Shown here: piece after piece, positions 36,164 to 45,232 of the stretch
Numbering within the stretch: position 1 is the stretch's first letter
Layout of the letters: each line of letters starts with the position of its first letter
Assembly: GCA_963707905.1 (NCBI GenBank)
Contig: CAVPSA010000030.1
Coordinates: forward strand, 1 to 64,000
Source: DASXKD01 sp963707905
GTDB taxonomy: Bacteria > Actinomycetota > Actinomycetes > Streptosporangiales > Streptosporangiaceae
Direction of reading: 5' to 3'
DNA length: 64,000 nucleotides
Notes under the pieces: model-generated
Seen by the model: the letters and a program-made list of their open reading frames with translations, nothing else
The model's database searches: none
What the model was told of the DNA's origin: nothing
Translations under genes and position numbers: made by a program

Positions 36164-39100
36164 GACTGCTCCCCAGATAGTCTTTTTCGCTGGTCCGCAG
36201 GCGTGATCGGGATCACCGGGAGTAGAGTTCTCCGTCGCGGGAGAGCCGACGCTGCCCCTCGCCCGGCGGGACGATCGGCCCGCAGCCGCGCGCATGACGG
36301 GCAGAGCTCGCGGTCCAGAAGGGCCGCCATGTGATCGGGCAGGCGATCGCGGATGAATTCCCGGTGCGCGGCCGTCTGCGTCGGCGCGCCACATTCGCTG
36401 CAGGTCAGCAGCGGCTGTTCGCATACAACGGTTCCCGTGATGATCGTGCGGCGCACGAGGTCCGGCGCGGCGCCGCCGGGCACGCCGCCGGCCAATACGT
36501 CGACCTCATCCTCGATCCGGATGGCGCCGGTCGGGCATACCTGGCTGCAGGCGCCGCAGCCGATGCACAGCTCGGCTGGGCGGGTGAAGTCGAAGTAGGC
36601 CAGCCGGCCGGCGTCGGTGTCTGACATGCGCAGCGCGTCGACGCCCATCTCGCTGCAGGCGGCCATGCACAGGCCGCAGCCGATGCACACGTCGCAGCGC
36701 AGGCAGCGGCGCGCCTCGTCGTGTGCCATCGCGTCGGTCAGGCCCTCCTCGATCTGGACGTAGTTGCCGAGGCCGATGACTTCTTCGGCGGTCCGCTCGG
36801 GCATCACGGCACGGGGCAGGTGGGTGCGATCGTCCGCCACGACGGTCAGGGGAATGACGTCGGCGCGGCGTACCGGCGTGCCGGTGGCGACGTCCATGGG
36901 CTCCCCGCGCAGCCAGGCATCGATCGCGTTCGCGGCGATCTTCCCGGAGCGGATGGCCTCCACGACCGTCCGCGGGCCGTGCTCGACGTCGCCTCCGGCG
37001 AAGACGCCTGGCACCTTGGTCATCAGGCTCTTCGGGTCGGTGAGGATGAAGCCGTGGGTGGTCTCGACCCCGCTGCCGTCGAGGATGGTCAGGTCGGTGC
37101 CCTGACCGGTGGCGAGGATCACGTGGTCGCCCTCGAGCGTCAGCAGGCGGGCGGCGTCGAACTTCGGATCGAAGGTTCCGGCCTCGTCGTGGACCTGCTC
37201 GCAGAACTGGAAGGTGGTCTCGCCATCCTCTCCGATCCGGACCGGGCCCCAGCCAGGGTGCAGTTGCACGCCTTCCCCGACGGCGTTCTCGATCTCGTGG
37301 GCACTGGCCGGCATCTCGCGGCGGTTCTCAAGGGAGACCATGTCGACGTGCGTTGCGCCTTGGCGCAGAGCCGTCAAGGCGACGTCGATCGCGACGTTGC
37401 CGCCGCCGACGACGATCACCCGCGGCCCTACCCGGACCGGCTCGCCGCTGCGCACGTCCCGCAGGAAATCGATGCCCCCTAGCACGAAGGGCTGATGGAC
37501 ACCGTCGATCGGGATCAGGCGCGAGCGCTGGGTGCCGAGGCCAAGGAACACGGCGTCGTAGTTCTTGCGAAAGGCATCGAGGCTGCCGACCTCGGCGCTG
37601 GTGCGGATCGCGATTCCGAGCGCCCGGATCTGGCCGAGCTCCTGGTCGAGGAGGTCGGGCGGCAGGCGGTAGGCCGGAATGCCGTAGCGCAGCATTCCGC
37701 CGGCCTTCTCCTGCTCCTCCAGGATCTCGACCTCGTGACCAAAGGTACGCAGGTAGTAGGCGGCGGTGAGGCCGGCTGGGCCGGAGCCGGCGATGCCGAT
37801 TCGCTTGCCGGTGTCCGGCGCGAGCTCGGGTTTCGGGTAGCCGCCGTCGGCGAGGCAGTGCTCGGCCGCCTTGGCCTTCATCGGCCGGATGAACACGGCG
37901 CCGTTGCTGCCGCCGCGAACGCAGGCCGATTCGCACGGCGCGGGGCAGACCAGGCCACAGGTCAGCGGCAGCGGGTTGTCGAGCCGCATGACCTCGATCG
38001 CCGCCCGGTAGTCGCCATGGCCGATGTGAGCGACGAAGCTCGGGATGTCGATGTTGGCCGGGCACGTGCCGTGACACGGCGCGGCCTGGTGCTCGAAGCA
38101 CAGCCCCTCCGGGCAGGACTCGCGCCGGGCGTGACGCTCCCACTGCTCGCGGTAGTAGCGCAGCGAGCTGCCCAGCGGCCATGCGGCGGCCAGCCCCTGC
38201 GCGGCCAGCTTGAGCGCGACTTCGTCGAGCGCCCGGAGATGGGCGGCGTCGCCGCGGCCGAGCGTTAGCTCGGCCACGAGGCGGCCAGCCCGGGCGAGCA
38301 GGGGGCGCACCGGATCGCCTTCGGCGTTGTCGGCGAGCTGCCAATGCCGGTAGAGCGCGCGGCGCGTCTGGCGCAGCAGGCACGCGCCCTCGGCCATCAC
38401 CATCAGCGTGGACGGCACGGGCTCGACGCCGGCGGAGGCGAGCGATAGCGGCTGGCACGATACGTCGGCCTCGGACAGCGGCAGGAAGCCGCCCAGGCCG
38501 TCGTCGAAGACGAGCACCGGGTCCTGGCCCGCTACCTCAACGCCACCACCCCAGGCGTCGATCTGCCGCCGCAGGCTCTGTGACTGGTCGAGCTCGACCA
38601 GGCCGCGCTGCTTGATGCCGCGCCGCAGCGTCAGCAACGACGCCTCGGGGCCCGGCGCGCCGGCGAACAGCAGGGCGATCCGGCACCAGGTCTCAGGCGT
38701 GTGGATGAGCCGTGCGGCGTCGGCGGGCGGCCTCTCCGCCCACGGGCCGGGGTGGCTGTCGCGCTGCACCTCCAGTTGCATGCGGGGCGTGGTGACGTGG
38801 GCGAGCGAACGGATCGCGTCGACGGCGTTCAGCAGGGCGGCTTCGTGACCGTTCAGCTCGGCCGGGAGGCGCAGCTGGACCTCGCGGCTGTCGCGCAGGC
38901 CAGCGGCGATCAGCACCCCCTCGGCCAGCAGCCGCGGAGCGCCATCGAGGACCGCGGCTGTGCCGCGGGCGCGCACATCAAGGCCGGTGGCATCGATCAC
39001 CAGCACCGTAGGGCCGACGCCGCGCAGAAACCGGCGCCAGGCCAGAGAGACCGGTTCGCCCGCACCGCTGCTCTCCGCGAGGCCCGACTCCTGCACGCGC

Positions 39101-39243
39101 TGCAACCGCTGCAACGGCGTCAGCTCCCGCGCCTGGGCGAGGCCCGGCAACGCGCCGGCGAGCGTGGCCCCCGGCGGCACAGGCCCGACCAGGGCGGCGG
39201 CGCCCTGGTCAAGCCAGCTCGGCAGCGTTTGAACCGCGCTCAT
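36160..39243 (-). CDS. Fusion flavoprotein: degenerate NuoF-like domain, GltD-like FAD oxidoreductase and ferredoxin
   Basis: 1027 residues; ATG at 39243 overlapping the upstream gene. Residues 1-390 follow the layout of NuoF/HydB (GHEAALLNAVDAIRSLAH for GEETALLNSIEG, LIHTPETW for VVNNVETL, WPLGSSLRYYREQWERH at the end). They lack the FMN glycines and the four cluster Cys. Then comes a GltD-like part: CPEGLCFEHQAAPCHGTCP iron-sulfur entry, FAD site RIGIAGSGPAGLTAAYYLR, NAD(P)H site RVIVVGGGNVAIDVALTA. Two 4Fe-4S motifs (CDVCIGCGLCMAAC, CIGCGACSQVCPTGAI) and a C-terminal CSEC...CPSC zinc-like pair finish it. It probably moves electrons between NAD(P)H and the molybdopterin enzyme. Confidence 0.88.
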   Translation of the reverse strand: MSAVQTLPSWLDQGAAALVGPVPPGATLAGALPGLAQARELTPLQRLQRVQESGLAESSGAGEPVSLAWRRFLRGVGPTVLVIDATGLDVRARGTAAVLDGAPRLLAEGVLIAAGLRDSREVQLRLPAELNGHEAALLNAVDAIRSLAHVTTPRMQLEVQRDSHPGPWAERPPADAARLIHTPETWCRIALLFAGAPGPEASLLTLRRGIKQRGLVELDQSQSLRRQIDAWGGGVEVAGQDPVLVFDDGLGGFLPLSEADVSCQPLSLASAGVEPVPSTLMVMAEGACLLRQTRRALYRHWQLADNAEGDPVRPLLARAGRLVAELTLGRGDAAHLRALDEVALKLAAQGLAAAWPLGSSLRYYREQWERHARRESCPEGLCFEHQAAPCHGTCPANIDIPSFVAHIGHGDYRAAIEVMRLDNPLPLTCGLVCPAPCESACVRGGSNGAVFIRPMKAKAAEHCLADGGYPKPELAPDTGKRIGIAGSGPAGLTAAYYLRTFGHEVEILEEQEKAGGMLRYGIPAYRLPPDLLDQELGQIRALGIAIRTSAEVGSLDAFRKNYDAVFLGLGTQRSRLIPIDGVHQPFVLGGIDFLRDVRSGEPVRVGPRVIVVGGGNVAIDVALTALRQGATHVDMVSLENRREMPASAHEIENAVGEGVQLHPGWGPVRIGEDGETTFQFCEQVHDEAGTFDPKFDAARLLTLEGDHVILATGQGTDLTILDGSGVETTHGFILTDPKSLMTKVPGVFAGGDVEHGPRTVVEAIRSGKIAANAIDAWLRGEPMDVATGTPVRRADVIPLTVVADDRTHLPRAVMPERTAEEVIGLGNYVQIEEGLTDAMAHDEARRCLRCDVCIGCGLCMAACSEMGVDALRMSDTDAGRLAYFDFTRPAELCIGCGACSQVCPTGAIRIEDEVDVLAGGVPGGAAPDLVRRTIITGTVVCEQPLLTCSECGAPTQTAAHREFIRDRLPDHMAALLDRELCPSCARLRADRPAGRGAASALPRRRTLLPVIPITPADQRKRLSGEQS

Positions 39244-39767
39244 GGCGAGGTGTCCTCGCCGCCCGGCGGCTCGGCGAGGATGTGACGGGCATAGCGCTCG
39301 CGGCGCGGGTCCGGCACCTCGTTGGCCTCGCCGAAGGACAGGCAACCGGTCACGCACTTGGTGACGCAGGCGGGCTGCAGCCCAGCGTCGACCCGGTCCA
39401 TGCAGTAATCGCACTTGACCACCTTGTTCGTGGCCGGGTCCCACTGCGGAGTCCCCCACGGACAGGCCGCGATACAGCTCTTGCAGCCGATGCAGAGGCT
39501 GTCCTCGACAAACACGATGCCGTCCTTCTCACGCTTTTGCATCGCGCCGGTCGGGCACGCCCGGACACACCACGGGTCCTCGCAGTGGAAGCACGGCATG
39601 AACACGAAGTGCATCCGAGGCAGTCCGTCGACCTCGACCGGATCCAGCGCGATAACCCGGCACGGATCGGGACCGGGACCAAGCTGCTTGTTGGTCTTGC
39701 AATGGACTTCGCAGGCCAGGCAGCCGATGCAATTGGCCTCGTCGTGGCGAAGCTCGTACTTGCTCAT
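39240..39767 (-). CDS. Four-cluster ferredoxin subunit (DmsB/PhsB/HycB-like)
   Basis: 175 residues. Four cysteine groups for 4Fe-4S clusters are visible: CIGCLACEVHC, CFHCEDPWCVRACPTGA, CIGCKSCIAACPWG and CDYCMDRVDAGLQPAC, the pattern of electron-transfer subunits of the molybdopterin oxidoreductases. It has no Tat signal or membrane anchor, so it is cytoplasmic. It overlaps the catalytic subunit gene and the fusion flavoprotein gene by 4 bp each, and must link the two. Confidence 0.93.
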   Translation of the reverse strand: MSKYELRHDEANCIGCLACEVHCKTNKQLGPGPDPCRVIALDPVEVDGLPRMHFVFMPCFHCEDPWCVRACPTGAMQKREKDGIVFVEDSLCIGCKSCIAACPWGTPQWDPATNKVVKCDYCMDRVDAGLQPACVTKCVTGCLSFGEANEVPDPRRERYARHILAEPPGGEDTSP

Positions 39768-41917
39768 CCTGCAACTCCTTCCGATGCCCGGCGCTTCACC
39801 CGCACGACCGTCTCGGTCAGCGCACAGCCACCACCGGCGGGATCGAAGTCATACAGCTTGCCGTGCTGCAGGCGCTGGTCGGCGACGCCGACGCCGAGGG
39901 CGCGCGTGGCGAGCGGCACCGTGGCGCCGTAGCCGTGCAACATGAACACCGCGTCGGGATGGATCCAGCGCGTGACCTTCGCCGGCAGGCAACCGGTGTA
40001 GCGCCCGCCGCCGTTGACCTCCACCTCGTCGCCGTCGACGATCCCGAGCGCCGCGGCACGGTCGGGGTGGATCCAGAGCACCTGTTTGGGCGCTCTCTCG
40101 TTGAGCAGAGGATTGTTGAGCGACTGGCCCTGCGCGAGCGTCGCCGTCTTCGCGAACAGCAGCGTGAACTTCTCGCCCGCCGGCGCCTCCTTGGGGACGT
40201 ACGCCGGCAGGCTCTCAAGCCCGGCCTGCTTGAGGACCTCGCTCTCGATCTCGATCTTCCCCGAGGGCGTCGGGAACGTGAGCTCGTCGCGGGGGATCAA
40301 TTTCGGCGCCGCCGCCAAGCCGACCATGCCGGCCTCGCGCATCTGCGAGACGGTGACGCCGGTGCCATCGAGCTGATAGTTCCACAGCTCCTCGATGGTC
40401 TTGAAGTCAAGCGCCTGCTTGATGCCCATCCGGTGCAGGATCTCGCGGAAGATCCACCACGCCGGGCGGCTGTCGAAGCGCGGTGCGATCGCCTGGTCGC
40501 GCATGGCGAAGACCGGCACCGGGCCGTTCATCTGGCAGAGGATGTTCGCGCGCTCCAGGTAGGTCGACTCGGGGAGGATGACGTCGGCGAACCAGCCCAG
40601 TTCCGAGTAGCGCACGTCGATCGAGACGAGCAGCTTCAGCTTCTCGATCGCACGTTGCGTCGCCTCCGGGTCGGGCATGCCGGTGAACGGGTCGTGGCGG
40701 TAGGCGAAGTAGGCGCCGATCCCGTACGGCTGCCCCGTCTCCATCGCGGCGAAGGCCTGATGCAGCATGCCGATCGCCGGATCCCACTGCGGCCGCTCGC
40801 CGCCAGCGCCATCCACGCGCGGCTCCTTGACCTCCGGCACGCGATCTGTCAGATGGTTCAAGCCCTTGCGGCCGTAGTGCTCGGGCGGCTTCCCCAGCAC
40901 GCATCCCCCCGGAAGCTCGATGTTGCCCATCAGCGCGTTCAGGATCAGCGCCGAGCGGCTCACGTAAAACGACTGCCTGTGACGAGCTGACATCCACCCC
41001 GGATGGAAGATCACATGTGGTGCGTCCGCGGCGATCTCGGTCACGAACGCGCGAAGCTCGGCGGCGGGAACGCCGGTGTGCGGTTCCTGCCACTCGGGCG
41101 TTGTGTCCTTGACCGCCTCCCGCAGGTAGTCCAGGCCGGAGACGAAGCGGGCGACGAAGTCCTTGTCGTAGGCATCCCGCGCCAGGACTTCGTGGATGAT
41201 GGCGAGGTTCAGCGCGTAGTCGCTCTTCGGTCGCACCTGCCAGTAGCGGGTGGCCTTGGACGCCGTAATCGTGGCGCGCGGATCGATGTAGGTGCAGCGC
41301 ATCCCCCTCGCCACCGCGGCCATGAAGGCCTTAGCCTCCTTGACCATCAGCGATTCGACGACGTTGCGGCCGTAGAGCACGAGATGCTTGCAGTGCTGGT
41401 AGTCGAACAAGAGTCCCGCGGCGCCGAAGCCGTAGAGCGAACGCGTGGCGTTATGGACATTGCCGGCGCAGGCGGCATCGTGATCAAAGTAGTTCGGCGA
41501 GCCGAGCGCCCGAACGAAGGTCTGGGTCAGGTCAGTAAAGGGGCCGCCACGATCGGAAAGCGCGATACCGCGCCCGCCGAAGACATCGATCGTCTCAGTC
41601 AGCTTCTCGGCGATGTAGTCGAGGGCCTCATCCCAGGACACCCGCCGCCACTGGCCGCCGCCACGCTCGCCAGCCCGGATCAGCGGCGTCTGCGGCCGCT
41701 CGTCGTCAGACTCGAGAAACAGGCCCGCCGCGCCCTTCGCGCACAGGCTGGCGCCGAGCGCCTGGTCGTGCGTATTGCCCTGCAGCCAGGTCACCCGACC
41801 GCCCTCGACCGTCACCTCCATCGGGCAACGCACCGCGCACATGCCGCACATGCTGTAAACAGTGCGTCGGCCCGGAGCACCCACACCACTCACGTTCGGC
41901 GCCATAGGAGAAGTCAT
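39764..41917 (-). CDS. Molybdopterin (bis-MGD) oxidoreductase, PhsA/PsrA-like catalytic subunit, soluble
   Basis: 717 residues; ATG at 41917 after GGAGGT. The N-terminal 4Fe-4S site is C24-x2-C27-x3-C31-x27-C59. The probable molybdenum ligand is Cys150 in HDAACAGNVHNATRSLYG, which places it with thiosulfate/polysulfide reductases (PhsA/PsrA) rather than Sec/Cys formate dehydrogenases. The molydop-binding domain closes the protein (SLNNPLLNERAPKQVLWIHP). There is no Tat signal, and no NrfD/PhsC membrane subunit is nearby, so this is a cytosolic form. The partners are the ferredoxin and the NuoF/GltD fusion. The electron acceptor or substrate is not certain; formate or arsenic compounds remain possible. 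Confidence 0.9.
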   Translation of the reverse strand: MTSPMAPNVSGVGAPGRRTVYSMCGMCAVRCPMEVTVEGGRVTWLQGNTHDQALGASLCAKGAAGLFLESDDERPQTPLIRAGERGGGQWRRVSWDEALDYIAEKLTETIDVFGGRGIALSDRGGPFTDLTQTFVRALGSPNYFDHDAACAGNVHNATRSLYGFGAAGLLFDYQHCKHLVLYGRNVVESLMVKEAKAFMAAVARGMRCTYIDPRATITASKATRYWQVRPKSDYALNLAIIHEVLARDAYDKDFVARFVSGLDYLREAVKDTTPEWQEPHTGVPAAELRAFVTEIAADAPHVIFHPGWMSARHRQSFYVSRSALILNALMGNIELPGGCVLGKPPEHYGRKGLNHLTDRVPEVKEPRVDGAGGERPQWDPAIGMLHQAFAAMETGQPYGIGAYFAYRHDPFTGMPDPEATQRAIEKLKLLVSIDVRYSELGWFADVILPESTYLERANILCQMNGPVPVFAMRDQAIAPRFDSRPAWWIFREILHRMGIKQALDFKTIEELWNYQLDGTGVTVSQMREAGMVGLAAAPKLIPRDELTFPTPSGKIEIESEVLKQAGLESLPAYVPKEAPAGEKFTLLFAKTATLAQGQSLNNPLLNERAPKQVLWIHPDRAAALGIVDGDEVEVNGGGRYTGCLPAKVTRWIHPDAVFMLHGYGATVPLATRALGVGVADQRLQHGKLYDFDPAGGGCALTETVVRVKRRASEGVAG

Positions 41918-42077
41918 TGCAACCTCCGTCCACACCTCTGGGCAGCGCAGGCGCACGTCGCCGCCTACAAGGCCGACCGTCCTCCGACCTCGCAACGCGT
42001 ACTAGAGTCCTTCGGCCTTAACGCCCACAACCGATGGTTCCGTGGCCGCAAGTGACCTGTCATCACCTGCCAGTCTT

Positions 42078-42093
42078 CTTCACCTAGGTGAAG
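42078..42093 (-). promoter_or_regulatory. CCTAGG palindrome element, copy 3 (upstream of the molybdopterin operon)
   Basis: CTTCACCTAGGTGAAG is a perfect 16-bp palindrome, with TCATCACCTGCC (42059-42070) beside it as in other copies. It lies about 165 bp before the start at 41917. DUF6457 and moeA are divergent and might share it. Confidence 0.75.
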
Positions 42094-42223
42094 CGACTGA
42101 ACCGCGCCGTCCCAGCCGCGCTGTGCCACCACCTATCAGAGACGGTCTGTCCGGCGGTGTGCGGCAAGCCGCCGGGCTGCAGGAGCCCGGGCGCGCGAGC
42201 AACCGTCACTAAAGTGTCAGATC

Positions 42224-42460
42224 ATGGCTCAGAACATGCAGGACTGGCTGGCGAGGTTCGCCACCGAAATCGGCACAATCCCGCCGACCAGCGAAGAGCT
42301 GGACATGCTGCTCGAACTCGCCGGGATCGCCGCGCACGCCTCAGAGCGGCCTGCCGCGCCGATCACGTGCTGGCTGGTCGGCCGGGCCGGGCTGAATCCC
42401 CGGGACGCGCTCGCCACCGGCCAGCGGCTCGCCAGGGACAACGAGGCGAACGGCAGCTGA
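42224..42460 (+). CDS. DUF6457 protein, molybdenum-cofactor-associated
   Basis: 78 residues, helical. WLARFATEIGTIPPTSEELD, then LLELAGIAAHASERPAAPIT and a closing GLNPRDALATGQRLA, match DUF6457. This domain occurs alone or fused to MobA and next to moe genes in actinobacteria. Here it precedes moeA by 140 bp on the same strand. A helper role in molybdopterin-dinucleotide formation is inferred from that company; the molecular job is unknown. Confidence 0.8.
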   Translation: MAQNMQDWLARFATEIGTIPPTSEELDMLLELAGIAAHASERPAAPITCWLVGRAGLNPRDALATGQRLARDNEANGS

Positions 42461-42600
42461 CGCCAGCCACGCCTCGCTGCGGCTGTGCGCTCACTTGGTG
42501 TGCCTATCGCTGCCCGCGACGGCGGGTGCTGACCTTAGACCAAATCTGCCGGGACCTTGTGCCCTACTGATATGGCTGTCCGAGCACGGAACCTCTACGG

Positions 42601-43836
42601 GTGACGACATTGATCCCGGTAGCCGAGGCGCGTCGTCTCGTCTTGGCCGCGATCACGCCGCTCGCGCCACGCCGCGTCGCCATCGGCAACGCGCTTGGGC
42701 ACGTCCTGGCCGAGACGGTACACGCCACCGAGCCCGTGCCCCGCTTCGCCAATGCCGCAATGGACGGATATGCCGTAAAGGCCGCCGATGTGGCTACCGC
42801 CCCGGTCCGCCTGCGGGTGACCGGGACCGTGGCGGCCGGCGACGGGCCGAAGGCCTCCCTTTCGCACGGCGAGGCAATGCGGATAATGACCGGTGCGCTG
42901 ATGCCGCCCGGTGCCGACGCCGTGTGCATGGTGGAGCGCGCGAGGGCGGAGGATGGCGGGCTGGCCGTGCTCATCGAGGAATCGGTGAGCCCCGGCACGA
43001 ACGTACGGGAACCTGGCGAGGACATCGCCGCCGGCGCCGAGGTCTTTACACGGGGGACGCAGCTCAGGCCCGCCCACCTCGGGGTACTCGCGAGCCTCGG
43101 CATCCAGGCGGTGCTCGTCTGGCCGCGCCCGGTGGTCGGCGTCCTGTCCACCGGCGACGAGCTCGCCGCGCCCGGTGCTGTCTTGATGCCGGGGAAGATC
43201 CGCGACGCCAACCGCCCGGCACTGCTGGCCCAGCTCGGATCCGACGGATTCCGCCGGGTCGATCTCGGCACCGGGCGGGACGACCAGGACATCCTGGCGG
43301 ATCGCCTGCAGGCAGCCGCGTCGCGGTGCGATGCCATCATCGCCACAGGAGGGGTGAGCGTCGGGGACCACGACGTGCTGAAGGTTGCCCTGGAGAAGCT
43401 CGGCGGCGCCACGATGCACTCCCTGGAGATCGCCATGAGGCCCGGCAAGCACGTCGCCGTCGCGTCGGTCGGCCAGCGGCGCATACCGGCCTTCGGGCTG
43501 CCGGGGAACCCGGTGGCCGCTCTGGTCACCTATGAGCTGTTGGTCCGGCCAGCGCTACGGGCCATGGCCGGCTGCCCGGTGCTCGACCGGCCACGGCTTG
43601 CCGCGATAGCGGAAACCGACCTGCCTCGCCGGCCAGGCCCCGAACTCCATCTGATGCGGGTGACGGCACGGACCGGGGCAGACGGAGCGCTGCGGGTACG
43701 GCCCTCAGGCGGCCAGCGATCGCACATGCTGATGGCCATGGCCAAGGCCAACGCCCTCGCACTGCTACCGGACGGCACCGGCGTCCGGGCCGGCGGGCGT
43801 GTCGAGGTGCTGCTACTCGATACCGACGGGTTCTAG
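42601..43836 (+). CDS. moeA: Molybdopterin molybdenumtransferase MoeA
   Basis: 411 residues from a GTG. The family blocks are complete: ARRLVLAAITPLAPRRVAIG, PRFANAAMDGYAVKAADV, GAEVFTRGTQLRPAHLGVLA, VGVLSTGDELAAPG, the MPT-binding core IIATGGVSVGDHDVLK and AFGLPGNPVAALVTYELLV, and the C-terminal domain IV. It inserts molybdate into adenylated molybdopterin, the last shared step before MGD or MCD formation. It would serve both the CO dehydrogenase and the PhsA-like enzyme. No other moa or mob genes are in the window. Confidence 0.95.
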   Translation: MTTLIPVAEARRLVLAAITPLAPRRVAIGNALGHVLAETVHATEPVPRFANAAMDGYAVKAADVATAPVRLRVTGTVAAGDGPKASLSHGEAMRIMTGALMPPGADAVCMVERARAEDGGLAVLIEESVSPGTNVREPGEDIAAGAEVFTRGTQLRPAHLGVLASLGIQAVLVWPRPVVGVLSTGDELAAPGAVLMPGKIRDANRPALLAQLGSDGFRRVDLGTGRDDQDILADRLQAAASRCDAIIATGGVSVGDHDVLKVALEKLGGATMHSLEIAMRPGKHVAVASVGQRRIPAFGLPGNPVAALVTYELLVRPALRAMAGCPVLDRPRLAAIAETDLPRRPGPELHLMRVTARTGADGALRVRPSGGQRSHMLMAMAKANALALLPDGTGVRAGGRVEVLLLDTDGF

Positions 43837-44000
43837 CCCACCGACCACGGGATGCCGACGACCACGAGCCGCACAGGCCGAAGGCGACCGCGGTCGTCGC
43901 GATGCGCACCGAGCGCACCTTGAAGCGCTGCGCGATCGCGCCGCAAACCTGGCCTCAAGCAAGGGAACTGATCCACAAACCGCGGCCAGCCTTCGCGCCC

Positions 44001-44456
44001 TCAGCGTCCCCGACGACGCGCACGCCGGTGCATCCCGGCTACGGAGACCGGTGACAACGGACGCCCGAGCGGGTCGATGAACAGCGCACATGGCCCGGTG
44101 GCAGTCGGCACGGTGCCGTCGAGGAGCTTGATGCTGTAGGTGAGCGCGTCTCCGTCCAGGCGCGGATCTTGGATGACCACGACCGCATCCTCGGGCAGCC
44201 TGTCGCCCGGCTCCGCGAAGGACAGGACGGCGTTCGGGGGGTTTTCCGCGAAGCTGTTGTCCCCTGCTGCCCAGTTGCCGACGAAGAGTCCAGACAACAT
44301 GTGCCCGACCTCGCGTTCGGGACGGTCGGCGAAGTAAAGCGTCGACGGCGACAAGCCATGCAACGTGATGGTGCCCTGGCCGCTGGTCATGCTCGCCGCG
44401 GTCTGGACGAACAATGCTTCCATGTCCTCAAGCTGTTGCTCGGTGACTTCACTCAT
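44001..44456 (-). CDS. Conserved actinobacterial protein of unknown function
   Basis: 151 residues; ATG at 44456 after a good site (GAGGAGTC). Conserved-looking blocks: AGDNSFAENPPNAVLSFAEP, LPEDAVVVIQDPRLDGDALT, and GPCALFIDPLGRPLSPVS. The regular strands suggest a small beta-rich soluble domain; no signal or membrane helix is seen. I recall similar proteins in other bacteria without a defined role. A copy of the CCTAGG element lies about 290 bp upstream. Confidence 0.7.
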   Translation of the reverse strand: MSEVTEQQLEDMEALFVQTAASMTSGQGTITLHGLSPSTLYFADRPEREVGHMLSGLFVGNWAAGDNSFAENPPNAVLSFAEPGDRLPEDAVVVIQDPRLDGDALTYSIKLLDGTVPTATGPCALFIDPLGRPLSPVSVAGMHRRARRRGR

Positions 44457-44681
44457 CGTGACTCCTCTCGCACGCCGCCGTGCCCGGCCGGGCTCTTGCC
44501 GCGTGATCCGATCGTGACTGTTGGCAGCTGTCGGCAACCCTTCCCGAACGCTCAAGCCATCGACAGGGTCAAACGTCCCAGCAGCGGAAACAACCCGCTG
44601 GTCCTTTCTCCGTGCTTCGCCTCACACCAGCGGCCCTGGGCTAACATCATCGGCGTCGTGACCCGCGGTCGGCGATCACCT

Positions 44682-44758
44682 GCTATCCATCACCGCGCAC
44701 GCTAAGACTCAGCCAGGCGACCCGGCATCACCTGCGGGCCGGATTCACCTAGGTGGAA
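44682..44758 (-). promoter_or_regulatory. CCTAGG palindrome element, copy 4
   Basis: TTCACCTAGGTGGAA (44744-44758) with the flanking block GCGACCCGGCATCACCTGC (44717-44735). It belongs to a repeat of about 160 bp (44606-44765) shared with 48246-48412 and oriented towards the minus-strand gene that starts at 44456. Confidence 0.7.
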
Positions 44759-44769
44759 ACCGGCCCGGC

Positions 44770-45232
44770 GCCGGGACCGGTGCAACGCGGCCAGCAAGAG
44801 CGGCACGCCTCAGGGGGTCAGCTGAGGGTGCTTCTCATACGCTGAGAGCCCGCCTTCAGCGACGCTCGTGTTGCGCCCGGCACGGGACAGATCCTCGGTT
44901 TCGCTCCTGCTGGCCGAGCGGGGCCTGGCCGTTTCCGCGGCATATCGCGCGCTGGGCGGCCCAGCGTCCTTGTCCTCGGCAGCCGAGGCTCGCACGGGCC
45001 GACGCTTCTGCAGACGATGACCGTCGGCTGGTTCCCTGTGGCGTGACCCACAATGGTCAGGCGTCGCCTTGATGATGGTCCTGTCACTCGACTTCAAAAC
45101 CGTTGTCGGGCAGAGGCGATGGGCGGCTCGTGGAGCGATTGCCCGGGAGCGGCGAGCCCGGCAACCTACTGGTAGCTTGCCGGGGACGGCGCGCCGATAG
45201 GTCCTGAGTGTCCCGCCTGCCGAGCGCGCCGA
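44770..45232. other. Gene-free stretch of about 460 bp
   Basis: Between element copy 4 and the antiporter end. Short frames on both strands show no known family, no RNA fold and no strong hairpin. Confidence 0.55.

Noticed and set aside
45060..45200. Possible tRNA-Sec, because of a TTCAAA loop-like stretch and a Cys/Sec-type molybdoenzyme nearby.
   Set aside because: No acceptor, D or T arm can be paired, and the enzyme has Cys150 with no in-frame TGA.
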